From Rhynchopus sp. YZ270_cl-10 (taxonomy: Eukaryota; Euglenozoa; Diplonemea; Diplonemida; Diplonemidae), in the NCBI GenBank assembly GCA_964035575.1, contig OZ037872.1, positions 1,054,001-1,118,000 on the forward strand: DNA of 64,000 nucleotides. Reading direction: 5' to 3'. The notes below the pieces were generated by a model. The model did no database searches, had not been told where the DNA came from, and saw nothing but the letters and a program-made list of their open reading frames with translations. This document shows positions 52,596-63,123 of this stretch, one piece after another. Position 1 is the stretch's first letter, and each line of letters starts with the position of its first letter. A program made the translations under genes and the position numbers.

Positions 52596-54144
52596 TTCAT
52601 TATTTTCCATGAGAGTCCTTCACTTCACCACAAGCCTTCAATGTATGCATAGATGTTCTCGTCGTGATGTCCAAAAAAAAAATACAGCATTTCTGAGTAT
52701 TACACGAGGCTCGGCAAAATTATAAAAAATCATACAATCCAACGAAGCCTAGTACCCCTGAAAAATGGCAGGGCTGGAAAATGTATCAAGAGGTGTCTGG
52801 TTGAGTATTTTGTTATCCGGTCTAAGCGAGGTCGACTTAGCCTCATTACACTGTATGTGGCCATTGCAACATCCCTAGAGACGGTACATATTTTTTCTTC
52901 TAACGATAAGGACCATGTTTCATCTTTTCAAGTATCCTTCTGTTCTCCTGTAACCTTTTAAAGATGACGAAGCAACATTGCGAGGCGTTGGGTGCAACTC
53001 ACCCATTTCCCCCCCTTCTTTTTGGTTTTTGACTGTTTGCTCGGGTTTTTTTGTTAGATTTACTTCGTTTCATCTTTCTCTTCGTCGTCAATTCGTCTAT
53101 TTTTCTCTTTTGTTTTTGTGTACACTGTTTTGGAAACAGTGCACATCCCTCACAATTCCGTTTGGTAATTACCTCACAGTTTAAAAAAAAAATATTCCCC
53201 CCTTTTGTGGGTCGAAACCAACGTCCGTAGAGGCGTTGTTGGTACGTTCGAGATCACCTTTGTATATGCAGAGGGAATGGGGTTTTTGATAACCTCCGCA
53301 GCGCGTCAGTTACGTCGTGCGTACGAGAGAGAGTGCCGTCCCTTCAATCAATCTTTTTGCATCCCAGCGTTTTACATCCATATTCGATGTAAACCACGGA
53401 ATGAATGTAGGACTGCATGGTTGGGGGTTCCACCCGGTCAGCGGGCTGTTGTATCTTCAAAACTTTTGAATTATCAACACCCTACTTAGACACACACTTG
53501 AAAAACTTTCGGCGATTGTCGATATACCTAAGGTGAGAGCGTGTGTACACAAACACATTTCTCCCACACAACCCACCCCAACCTAACGTGTTTTAAACAT
53601 GTACACAACACGGGGTAGAGGTGAATCATGACACCAGGCCCCCCACCCACCCCCCCTGTTTTGGATACGGAGCGCATTGTTTTAAAAAGGATTTTATGGT
53701 ACACTGTTCAGAGGGCTTTGTATTTCAATTCAATTTTCTTTTACTTTATTGGTGCTCCGGGAGGGGTCGATATTGATAGGTCGCTGACACAGTGACTTTA
53801 TAGACACCCCCCTCTGATATTGACAGGTCGCTGACAGGTCGTTGACCGACTTCCGAAAGCACCATTTATTATATACGCAAACCCGCATGTTTGCAAAAAA
53901 AACCTTTGAAATTCATTAGCCTTCGGGCGACTTTGTGTACAGAACCCGTCCTCGGACAGGTGATTGTCGAAACTACAAAAAAAAAACCCCACCCCCCGCA
54001 TGCAAAATGCGACTGAATGCATCGACGGATTCAATCCTTTCCCCATACTCTATTCTCATCGTTTCGTTCTTAAATCTCCCCCTCTCTCGCCAATCGGTTT
54101 TTTTCTTTGTATTCAAAAAGTGCACTCCCTCTAAAGTTGTGTCT
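52596..54144. other. Intergenic, repeats only
   Basis: Contains a D-like scrap at 53215, a long B-like unit at 53370-53470 (ATGTAGGACTGCATGGTTGG), a short B at 53697 (GGTACACTGTTCAGAGGGC, TTTGTATTTC) and a small GTCGCTGACAGGTCG tandem at 53780-53845. No gene seen. Confidence 0.5.
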
Positions 54145-54197
54145 CAGGATGACTAAGCACAGTGATGCTTAGGCTTATCCGAACAACTTTTCTTTTC
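54145..54197 (+). repeat. Hairpin repeat, family A
   Basis: AGGATGACTAAGCACAGTGA, TGCTTAGGCTTATCC; the outer stem has changed on both sides to GGAT/ATCC. Confidence 0.65.
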
Positions 54198-54351
54198 CCT
54201 TAGATTAGTGGGAAAAAAAACTGCAAAAAGAAATCGCAATGCTTTGGTACAATGACAGGGGGTTTTTTTTGCAAGACTGGAGAAGGGGAAGGAGGTAGGG
54301 AAATATCATTCCAGGTTTTATACAGAATAAAAAAAACTCAGATTTTTTATA

Positions 54352-55320
54352 TCACTAGTGAAATAAAGTCTCTGTGCATTTCTGATTTTTACCTGTAAAA
54401 GTGAGTGACGTAAAGTGGACTTTATGTCACTCACTTTCACTTTAAACTACCGTAATTGTAAAAATGTTGGGCCGTAAAAATGTTGGGACAGCCCAAAAAA
54501 GGCTCGCTCGTCCCAACATTTTTACGGCCCAACATTTTTTGGGCTACTTTGGCTTGAGCCTATTTGTCTTAGCGTTTTTTTTTTTTTTTTTTTTTTTTGT
54601 TGAAAACTTTGACACGTGCCAGTACGTTCAACCGCCTACTCGCTAGGTAATCGTAAAAAATAGAAAACGACTTCAGGATATGACAGTTAAATGAAATAAA
54701 GAAAACACTTTTTCGTTTATCGCACCGCAAAAGGTTTGTGTTTTTCACTGATGAATGTGAGTGATGTTAGTGGAAAAACAATACGCTAAAGCGGGCACGC
54801 ACCATCCGTCGTTTTCCATTTCTATTCGTCAATGCTTGATAACACAAAAAAAAAAAAAAGCTAAGACAAATCTTCCCTAACAAAATCTACGTAAAAATTC
54901 CCTAACGTAAATATGTTGGGCCGTAAAAATGTTGGGACGGGAATTTTTCGCCCAGCTGTCCCAACATTTTTACGGCCCAACATTTTTACGTTTCAACTTT
55001 TTTACGTCCCAATATTTTTACAATTACGGTACTCATTTTGTACAGGCGTGACCTAGACGAATGAAGAAAAGTAAGTCTAACTAGTGAAATAAAGTTACTT
55101 TTCTTCACTCCACACTTTTGGGCGACTTTACCGTATTCTGGTTGAAATTTTGACCTGACAATTTTTTTCTGGATTTGGTCAATCTGAGGGCTTTTTTGGA
55201 TTTTTGAGCCATTTTATGACGCGCCACTATTCCACTCTTCACTACAGCATGTTGTCACACAATACGGTACCCACTTTTACAGGTAAATATCAGAAATGCA
55301 CCTCGACTATTTCACGCGTA
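54352..55320. mobile_element. Foldback element with nested MITEs
   Basis: GTGCATTTCTGATTTTTACC, TGTAAAAGTG at the left is inverted as CACTTTTACAGGTAAATATC, AGAAATGCAC at the right. The 580-bp foldback at 54450 is inserted inside. A small GTGAGTGACGTAAAGT palindrome sits at 54400-54440. Confidence 0.65.
54450..55029. mobile_element. 580-bp TA-flanked foldback MITE
   Basis: Ends CCGTAATTGTAAAAATGTTG and its complement CAATATTTTTACAATTACGG, TA on both sides. The arms mirror each other inward: ATTTGTCTTAGC/GCTAAGACAAAT and AATAGAAAACGAC/GTCGTTTTCCATTTCTATT. GGGCCGTAAAAATGTTGGGA and its complement repeat several times near both ends. Confidence 0.75.
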
Positions 55321-55359
55321 AAATAAAATTACGTATTTGGCACAATAGTGCACTTTCCT

Positions 55360-55526
55360 TCACCTCGGTGGTGGTCCTGTCGAAGCTGAAGCTTGTTGCC
55401 ACTCGCTTCGCTCGTGGCAACAACTCGAACTTGATGTGACTCGCTTCGCTCGTCACATCAAGTTATTTACTGCACTCGCTTCGCTCGTACAGTAAGCCTT
55501 TCAGCTCCGACGTCCCACCACCTCAG
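55360..55526. repeat. Three hairpins with one shared loop, inside an outer stem
   Basis: TTGCCA-loop-TGGCAA, CTTGATGTGA-loop-TCACATCAAG and TTTACTG-loop-CAGTAA follow one another. Each has the loop CTCGCTTCGCTCG. Flanks CACCTCGGTGGTGG and CCACCACCTCAGTG pair as an outer stem, so the unit can fold as a cloverleaf-like cruciform. Confidence 0.75.
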
Positions 55527-56244
55527 TGACGTAAAGTACACTTTATTTCACCAAATAAATAGTCTTTCTTTTTGAGGTGACTTACGCACAGAGAGAGCTT
55601 AGGTTTTTTTTTTATCTTGCAAGCTTTTCCCCGAAACTTTTTTCCCCCCCTTCAAAACTTCCCACTTCTCGCAGCCGTCTTCCTCTCTTCAGAGAGCAGA
55701 ATGGATTCGCATATTTCCCCTCCCCTTTTTAAAGGTAATGAACCTAAAGTACGAAAGGATCAGGTTCATTTTTTTCCCCCAAATGGTCACAGGAATATCC
55801 TTTTTAAAATACGGTATTCTTAGCCCAAATGTACCCCCAACACACAACACCGCCCACCCATTTCCAGAAGGAACACCCCCTTTTTATTTTGTTTCTTCAG
55901 GTTGTAATTTTTTTTCTTTTCTTTTTGGAGAACCCAAAAAAAGGTGAGATGTTTTAATTGTTTAGGAGACTAAGCAGATTTGACTTCTTACCAAATCTTT
56001 CTTTTGGTTTGGTTTGTTTTATGTTTTTTTTTTCCCTTCATTTTTTAAAATTGCGTGTCTGTGTGCCTCTGCCTGCAGCTTTCCTGTTTGCAACACCTCG
56101 TGAACATCATTGCAATATGCATTTGATAACGAATGTGTTGTGATTCAAAGGTGACAAAACATGAGTGTTTCCCCCAAAGCCCAAACAAAATTGCCACCCA
56201 CGAGTAGCAATAACACAAACAAAAAAGACAAACGACGGTATGAA

Positions 56245-56315
56245 TAAACCAAAAGAATAATCTAATCAGACTATGCATGAGAGGCTTAGGGATCATCTTA
56301 TAAAACCTTTTCTTT
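56245..56315 (+). repeat. Family A repeat with TAATCTAATCAG unit
   Basis: AATAATCTAATCAGACTATG, CATGAGAGGCTTAGGGATC, ATCTTATAAAACC. Confidence 0.6.
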
Positions 56316-56649
56316 GTTCTTCAAGAGGGGGTTTTTATCAACAATAAATCCACCTTTTTTGTGCTGTTGTTGCATTTTTTTCTCTTCCAAATATTGCGAA
56401 AAAAAGAGGAAAATAAAACCATCTTGAATGATTTTCCCCCTTATCCAACCAATTCCCCACATTAAACGTTAGAATAACAATAAAGAAATAATTGAACGTT
56501 GTAAAGGTTGCCAAGCTGAGGGAATGGCAACGATGAGGGCAGGAAAATTCCTTGTCTATGGATAGGTGAAGAGAGGGTTGGGGAAAACAGCAAACAAAGA
56601 AGAAAAAAGAAAAATAAGGTTGCGTTGTGAATGGGGTGGGTGAGGCAAA

Positions 56650-56705
56650 GATGTTGTGTGCACGAGAGGCATAATCATCTTGACAACTTTTCTTTCTTTT
56701 TGTTT
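56650..56705 (+). repeat. Hairpin repeat, family C
   Basis: AAGATGTTGTG, loop TGCACGAGAGG, then CATAATCATCTT. Both sides of the inner stem differ from other C copies, yet it pairs (TTGTG with CATAA). Confidence 0.65.
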
Positions 56706-57310
56706 TTTTTTTTTTTGTGGTGAGTCCTTTTGATAGGGTTCATGCCCACACATTTAGCATTGATTTTTTTTTTCTCTTTTTTCTTTTTTTGTTCATCAAA
56801 CGAAATGGATGCACAGGAAACAAAAAAAATGTAAAATGATATTGATTTTCTTTTTTGCATTTATCAAGAACGTGAAGGCAAAAACAAAAAAAAGCTGCGG
56901 GAAGGGGAGGGGGGTTTTGCACAACAAATGTAGTACCGACTCCAACACGTACCCAAAAAAAAAAAAAAATGGCAAAACAAAAACAAAACCAAAGAAAAAT
57001 TGTGGAAACCCATGGGTTGAAGGAGGGGAGTGGGAATACAACAAAATACCCACCCCACCCCCCCCTAAAAAAACCCATTCAAAAAAGAAGAACAAGAACA
57101 AATTGACACTAATAAACAACATCTTTCCGCGAATCTTTGTTTTGCTATGGGATCTGTCAGCTTTAGCCCTGCTCCGACCTCGCCCTCTTTTTTGAGTGCA
57201 AAAACCTAGACCTATTACCGAAAATAGATGTCAATACCAACCAACCAACCCAATCTTCATTCTCCAGGACACCCCACACACCCCCCCTCCCCCTCCTTAC
57301 CCTCTTTTCA

Positions 57311-58836
57311 ATGAAAGAAAAAGCGTTGTGGGTTCAGGTACATGGCCTTCAGATGGAGCAGTTTGTGCATTTAAATGGAATGTCTGGGGAGGTTTTGGGA
57401 CGCGACTCACGCCATGAGGATCGATGGGTGGTGGGACTTGCTATGGGAGCGGCGCCTCTGCTCTCTAAGAACCTACGGGTGTCTGAGCTGCAGACCTGCA
57501 AGAAGGGACATGATATGGTACTCTCTTCACGCACCGATGGGGACTACAACACTGGCTGGGCATGCGACGAATGCTGCGCCTTCAGCGAAGGCTCCCCTCT
57601 CCGTTGGCATTGCGAGGTGTGCAAATCGGACACATGCTTTGCATGCCTGCCGCACCCCGAGAGCGATATTGGGGCACACCTTGCGGGGACATTTGCAGAA
57701 GGCTATGCACCAAAAGAAGAACAACGGAGCGCAAGCGAATCGAACCCACCACTGATTCTATTGGATAGCACAGCACCGCCAGATGAAGTGTTAGAGCAGA
57801 ATAGAGAGTTAATGAGACTGCTTCAGAAGACGAAGACAAAGCTGGAAGAGCAACGCCGTGTTTCAGAGGAGTCAAGAACACAGCTGGAGGGGACACGGCA
57901 GGCGTGCGACGCGCTGCGTACCCAGCTTCGCGATGCCTCGTCTCTCACCTCTCTGGACCTGCATATGCTGAGTCCCTCCCCTTCTCCATCACCCCACCCC
58001 CGCTCTCGGTCCAGCTGCGGTACTCCTCTCTCTGCTACTTCAGCGCCGACACAGCGTGGTGGTGTGTCCTCCATCTTCAAGCTCAACCTCGCGACTGCCA
58101 CGCAAGAAGCCACCAACGCCATCGCAGAGCAAGAAGGGAGGCCGCAGCCAGGCCTGCAAAAGGTTCTCGCAGCATTGCAGGCGATGAAGGCCGAGCTTGG
58201 GGGTGGTGGAGATGGCATAGAACGTGCCGTATCGCAGCAGGTCAAAGCGCATTCAGATCGATCAAAATTGCAGCATCGGAGACAACTGAAATCGCTGTTG
58301 GATGAAATGGGGCCAAAGATGGAAGTGCTTCGCAAAGAGTGTGTGTTCTTAGAAGGTGCCCGGCGGGTGGCAGTGGCGGAGCCTAACAATAATGGCAGTA
58401 GACATGTTACAGCGAAGGCGGAGTCGGTGATCGCGTTGTTGAAGAGCGCAGGGAAAACGTTTGAATTGTTGTTCCCGCATTGTGATACTCCGACGGCACA
58501 GCGTGCAAAGCATGTAGCGAAGACAGCGCATGCGCGTGGTGTGAGCCCAGAGAAGGTGGCGCGGCAGGTCTCCCGCACCCCCTCGGGTGCAGCGACGGCG
58601 CGTGGGGTGCCCAAGAAGAAGAGGTCGAACTCACCATCCATCTCCTTCCACCCCTCCTCGGCAAGACGGAGTCACAGCGATCTGACGGCCTTTTCGCCGA
58701 CAAAGGTATGTCCCTTTTAGAGACGCATTTAGTTTTCATTTTCAAACGCGCGATACAGATGAAAGCGCTTGGGTCGCCGACAATCAGAGTTCCGTGTCTG
58801 ACTCCGCCAAGCACCGGAAGGCGTAAGCTGGCGTGA
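57311..58836 (+). CDS. Zinc-binding, coiled-coil protein
   Basis: Two exons (57311-58705, 58759-58836; 53-nt intron with GTATGT donor) give 490 residues. Residues 5-55 look like a small SH3-like barrel, VQVHGLQMEQFVHLNGMSG then GRDSRHEDRWVVGL, the LNGxxGxV...RWxV type often found with MYND or C1-like fingers. Residues about 62-115 form a C1/DC1- or ZZ-like zinc site: CKKGHDMVL, WACDECCAF, WHCEVCKSDTCFACLPHPE. Residues 155-215 are coiled coil (QNRELMRLLQKTKTKLEEQR). A Ser/Pro-rich linker, another helical region (250-400) and a basic Ser-rich tail with SPTK sites follow. This is an adaptor-like build; family not named with confidence. An AG ends 43 nt before the ATG. Confidence 0.78.
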
Positions 58837-59701
58837 GAGATGGAGCGGAGATACGATCAAAAACAACAGCAAAAAAAATAGCAAAAAAAAGAAAAGAAAA
58901 ACCATGTGTCAATCACGCATGCGGCTAACTTGGATTGGGATTGGAATGGACGTATGTACTAAAAACTTGTTCATTTTGGCAAAGTGACCCACCACTAGTC
59001 GGACGAATTCCAAAAATGCAAATACCGGTGTTTTGGGGCATGCACGTACAGAAAAGACAGGATTTTTTTTTGATACCCCCCTGCCAAGGACCTGTCCAAA
59101 TAGCCCCCCCAGAGCACCACTATCCTTTTTTTTTATATTCAAATCAAAATCAAAAAGAGGGAGAGTGAGAGAGAGACTGTGGTTCCAAAAAAAGAACACG
59201 AAACCAACAAGATTATCAAAGAAAATAAAGGGAGAATTGGGAGGGAGGTGCCTTAACCTTCTACGTAGTGAAGGCAAACACTAACGAAAATATCAAAAAA
59301 AAAAATTGCATCACCTACCTCTTTGGTGGGTGAATGTAGACAAAAATATGGATAAAATAAAAAATATGGACGGAAATGGGGTATTTTACCTTTTGTAACA
59401 AAATATATGCTCTAGTTTGTACGTTCTGTGATTTTTTTTTTTTTTGCATTTTCGCATGGTGGGAGGGGGCAGGTGAAACATGGTGTTCGCTGGCCTTCTT
59501 TATTCTCTCTCTCACACTCCCTCCCCTCGCTCCCTCCCTCAACAGTTTCTTTTTTTTGCCTTTTGACTTTTTTCAAAACCAAAAAATATTTTCAAAAAAA
59601 AAATGGCATGTCTAGCAGCGAATATTTCTCAGAAGGAGTGTTTTTTTTTAAATCAGTTTCCCCCTCAAACCCCTCAAAAAAAAGAAACAATCACCTTTTT
59701 T

Positions 59702-59755
59702 AAGATGTGTGTGTGCACGAGAGGTACATTCATCTTTCAAGTTTCTTTTTTGTTT
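59702..59755 (+). repeat. Hairpin repeat, family C
   Basis: AAGATGTGTGTGTGCACGAG, AGGTACATTCATCTTTCAAG, TTTCTTTT. Near consensus. Confidence 0.7.
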
Positions 59756-60234
59756 TTTGTTTTTGTTTTTGTTTTGTTATTTCTTCTCTCGGAATTTTGC
59801 GGCGAAAAGCGAATCTCTTTTCTTTGATGTTTCTCAATTTCTCAATCAATTTATTGATTGCATATGTTGAAATACCCTCGGATGTATCTGTATAGAACAT
59901 CCCTGTGCGTTCTCTTCTTTGATTTAAAAGTATATGAAACACATTTTCGAGTTCAAATCGCAGAGCAAAACCGATGTGCTCATCCTGAGATTGAGAGTGG
60001 TTCCACTTCGTTACAGTGTATGGATTTATTTTTAAAAAAAAGTTGCACTGCGTAAAGAGTCATGGTATCAACGTGCAAAGCACATTAAATTTTGTTTTTT
60101 TTTGAAAAATTGTTGGAATAGTGTAGTTGCCACCTGGTGCAAGCTCCACTATCCATTTTTTTTTTGGCCGTTAAAAAAGGCTGGGGGGTGCGTGATTCAC
60201 CGAGCGGTTGTGAACCGCCTCCGTTTTCTTACGG

Positions 60235-60305
60235 TACGGACCCACTCACGTCCCCACCCTTTACATGAGCTCGCTGCTAAGATGCGTTTTTAGCACGTTT
60301 CAACT
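60235..60305 (+). repeat. Dispersed repeat F
   Basis: TACGGACCCACTCACGTCCC, CACCCTTTACATGAGCTCGC, AGATGCGTTTTTAGCACG. It matches 21856-21925. Confidence 0.6.
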
Positions 60306-60431
60306 ATGTCTGATAGTTTTTAAAGATATGCAGGTACGTGAAGCGTATTCATCCTTCAGCTTTCTCCCCCCCCCGTCACTGTAAAGAAGATGGATATCAT
60401 GGACAACGGAGTGCACCTTTTGTTTTAAATA

Positions 60432-60531
60432 CAGTAGGACAAGAAACTTGGCGGCCAAATAATATTGGCGGATTTTGGGGGTTTTCTTGCAATTGGCGAC
60501 TTTTTTTTTGGTCGCCAATATTGTTCTACTG
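60432..60531. mobile_element. TA-flanked MITE, 100 bp
   Basis: CAGTAGGACAA at the left and TTGTTCTACTG at the right, TA on both sides; inner TTGGCGGCCAAATAATATTG mirrors GGTCGCCAATATTG. Tc1/mariner-like. Confidence 0.7.
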
Positions 60532-61506
60532 TAAAAAGAAATTTATTTCTTTGGCTTATTTCTAAAAACCCCCCCCTCTCGCGTCACTGTAAAGAAGATG
60601 GATAGCGTTCCGCGAGGTTCGTCGCATTTCTCAAGTATTTTTTTTTTATCACCCCCTTTTTTTAGATGTGTCTGCATGAGAGGCAGGTCTAGCTAACTAT
60701 TGCAATTGCGACAAAAAAAAAGGTGCCGTTCGTTATGTCGTTATGTCGTTGTGTGTTCTTTTTCTTTTTGCCTTGTTTTTTTTTTGGTGAGCCCACCACT
60801 ACCTACTGCCACCCTCTTTACAAAGCAAAGCGTGGTGTCTCCGCAAAACTGTCGCATCCCGATATGGGGGGGGGTTGATGTGCCCTTGTTGTTTTCCAGC
60901 TTTTTCAAAATAAAATAAGGGTGCATCCAGGCCCCCATGTAGCTGTATTGTGATAATTTCTCATCAATAGTACAGCTACTACACCCTCACCCAGTTCTTT
61001 ATTGTTTATGGCTTTGGGGTTTTTTTTAGGTGTAGCTTTACGTTCATCTGACAGCTTCCACATTTTTACTTTGCGAGGTTTTTTGCACCCTTTTTTTTTG
61101 ATTTTTTTTTAGGGGGAACAATAATCGGACGAAGTAGTCATCTTGCGTGAAATTTTTTTTTTCTACTGACCCGATTGTGTGGTGAGTGAATCCCATACAA
61201 AAAAAATAGAAACTTAACACTCATCACACGATAAAACCCATGGGAGAGGTTGTGGTGAAACGCACACACCTCGACCTGTTTTTGGTGAGGAGTGGCTCTG
61301 CAGCGCGGTTTCGTCCCTAGAACCGCAAAGTGTGTTCAAAGTGCGTTGTTTCTATTTCCTCCTTCATTTCATGAGGTGACAAAAAAAGCATTCGTCTTGT
61401 TTCCACACCCCAATGGGCGGCGTGAACACCCGAGACACCCTCAAATTTCTCTATATTATGAGCATGCATGAGAGGCATCTTATTATTTTTTTTTCGTTTT
61501 TTTTAG

Positions 61507-61625
61507 AAGGTGGCTAAGTACAAAGAGGCTTACCGTCTTCGTAAAAATGTTCGACCGTACTAAGGTTCGTCCTTTTTTACGGTCGAACATTTTTACGAAG
61601 ACGGTAGGTTCATCTTATAAAGTTC
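61507..61625 (+). repeat. Family A repeat split by a 72-bp MITE
   Basis: AAGGTGGCTAAGTACAAAGA, GGCTTA, then the MITE, then GGTTCATCTTATAAAG. Leaving out the MITE and one TA restores a normal A sequence. Confidence 0.8.
61533..61604. mobile_element. 72-bp MITE in repeat A
   Basis: 27-bp perfect inverted repeats beginning CCGTCTTCGTAAAAATGTTC, TA duplicated on both sides, only 18 bp between the arms. Confidence 0.88.
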
Positions 61626-62077
61626 TCCCCCCTAAGTGGATCACATCCTTGGACATCTACACTGTAAAGTTTGGTTAAATTCCTCATGCAAAAGGTTACC
61701 CATTCTGGTATGTGTTTGGTGTTTTGGTGTATGTGCGTGCTGATGGTGTGATAAGTATTTAGAAGACGTTCGAAAATAACAGTGAACACATCCCTTTTTG
61801 AATTACAAAGTAAAGTCAATCAATCACCTCCCTATGCTGAAAGTGTTGTGTGTTTTTTTAAAATCTTCCCAGTCCCCACTAAATTTTTTTTTTTTAACAG
61901 TCGCAAAAAAAAACACGGATTGCTGTTATTACATGCGTTTATTTACTTCTTCAATACTTTCCGGTTCTTTCAAAACAATGTATAGTGCCTGTCAATGTCA
62001 TTTATCTTTCCGCCATTTTTTTTTTTAAAGGTGACCAAGCACTGTTAGCCGTAGTGTATATTTGCCAAACTATTTCT

Positions 62078-62125
62078 TGATGCGTTGTGTACACGAGATT
62101 CGCATCTCTTTGTGTTCTTATTTTT
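62078..62125 (+). repeat. Hairpin repeat, family C (changed stem)
   Basis: GATGCGTTGTGTACACGAGA, TTCGCATCTC. GATGCG pairs perfectly with CGCATC though both differ from the family norm. Confidence 0.55.
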
Positions 62126-62305
62126 TTCTCTCTTTTTGTTTTGCTTGCCTGTATGTCTTCGGCATTTGCCATACGCGTCTTCCTGTCAAAAAAAAAATCA
62201 AATCATTTTTTACCTCCATGTTTGCAGAAGCCTATCTGCTGTTCACAGTGTGCACACTTGACCTGTCCACCCTGCAGAACTATGTTCAAATCAAAAAGAA
62301 AAAAA

Positions 62306-62370
62306 CAGTGGAGATTGCACAACTGTGGCAACACAACCCGAGGCAACTACACTACTCCAACAATTTATCA
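62306..62370 (+). repeat. Dispersed repeat H, copy 3
   Basis: AACAGTGGAGATTGCACAAC, TGTGGCAACACAACCCGAGG, CAACTACACTACTCC, AACAATTTATCA followed by an A-run. Confidence 0.7.
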
Positions 62371-62424
62371 AAAAAAAAAAAAAAAACACAAAAAAAGGGC
62401 ATGAAAAATTGTATTTTTTCCCCC

Positions 62425-62470
62425 CTAAGGCATCTGAGCAAGAGGCTTAGGATCATTCAATTTTTTTTTC
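62425..62470 (+). repeat. Diverged family A repeat
   Basis: CTAAGGCATCTGAGCAAGAG, GCTTAGGATCATTC, T-rich tail. Confidence 0.5.
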
Positions 62471-63123
62471 TTCCTTTTTTTTTGGGGGCAAAAAGGATTG
62501 CCCAGGCGATTCTTTTCTGCGGAGTTGTTCAGGCTGTGTTCATGAATGTATTAAATGCACGGTTTCTCTCAGGGAGCTGTGTGTCTGCTCAAGCGTTTTT
62601 TTTTTTTGTACTTTCTATGTTTACCTTAGTAGCTGTGTGATAATTACCCTGTATTGTGATGTGCATTATGTATTTTGATGGGAAATTATCACGATATAGT
62701 TGCCGTTATTGGTGAGGACTGCCGGAGAGATCACCACAAAGTCTTGAAAAATACACGAACCTGTCAGCCACAATCCCACAGACACCACGTCCTCAGTCTT
62801 ACCTTTATTGTAATGTGATCGTCAAAATAGTGAAGTTGTACAGGTTATCAAAAGGGGGACAATGGGTTTTTGTTACAACAAGATAAGGTCATTTGTCTGA
62901 AGAAGACCGTGGTAAAGAACCGCAGCGCTTAGGTGGGTCAAACGGAAATTACCTGTTGTTTGTAGGGCACCTACATTGGTCGCCGTGGTACACTGTTAAG
63001 GTAGGCGCTTTTGTATGTCAACGCCATTTTTTGTTTTTCCCTTGGGTGGGGCCGATATCACTTTACTTCACAGAGTTTTTTTGCTTTGTTCATTTTTTTT
63101 TTTTTTTTTCTTAACACCCGGAG

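Larger units (their letters stand above)
55527..57310. other. Intergenic with diverged A and C repeats
   Basis: A-like copies at 55573-55640 and 56245-56315, a C copy at 56650-56705 and many A/T runs. An AG ending at 57267 is the probable leader acceptor for the next gene. Confidence 0.55.
58837..63115. other. Intergenic repeat-rich end of window
   Basis: It holds a module P scrap at 58960, C copies at 59702, 60663, 61458 and 62078, F at 60235, a MITE at 60432, a G scrap at 60948 and an interrupted A at 61507. H at 62306, a diverged A at 62425, G at 62625 and B-like at 62970 follow. No gene supported. Confidence 0.55.

Noticed and set aside
53205-53489. 94-residue frame
   Set aside because: It runs through D- and B-like repeats; composition is that of repeat DNA.
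57823-58641. 272-residue minus-strand frame
   Set aside because: Antisense shadow of the zinc-binding coiled-coil gene.
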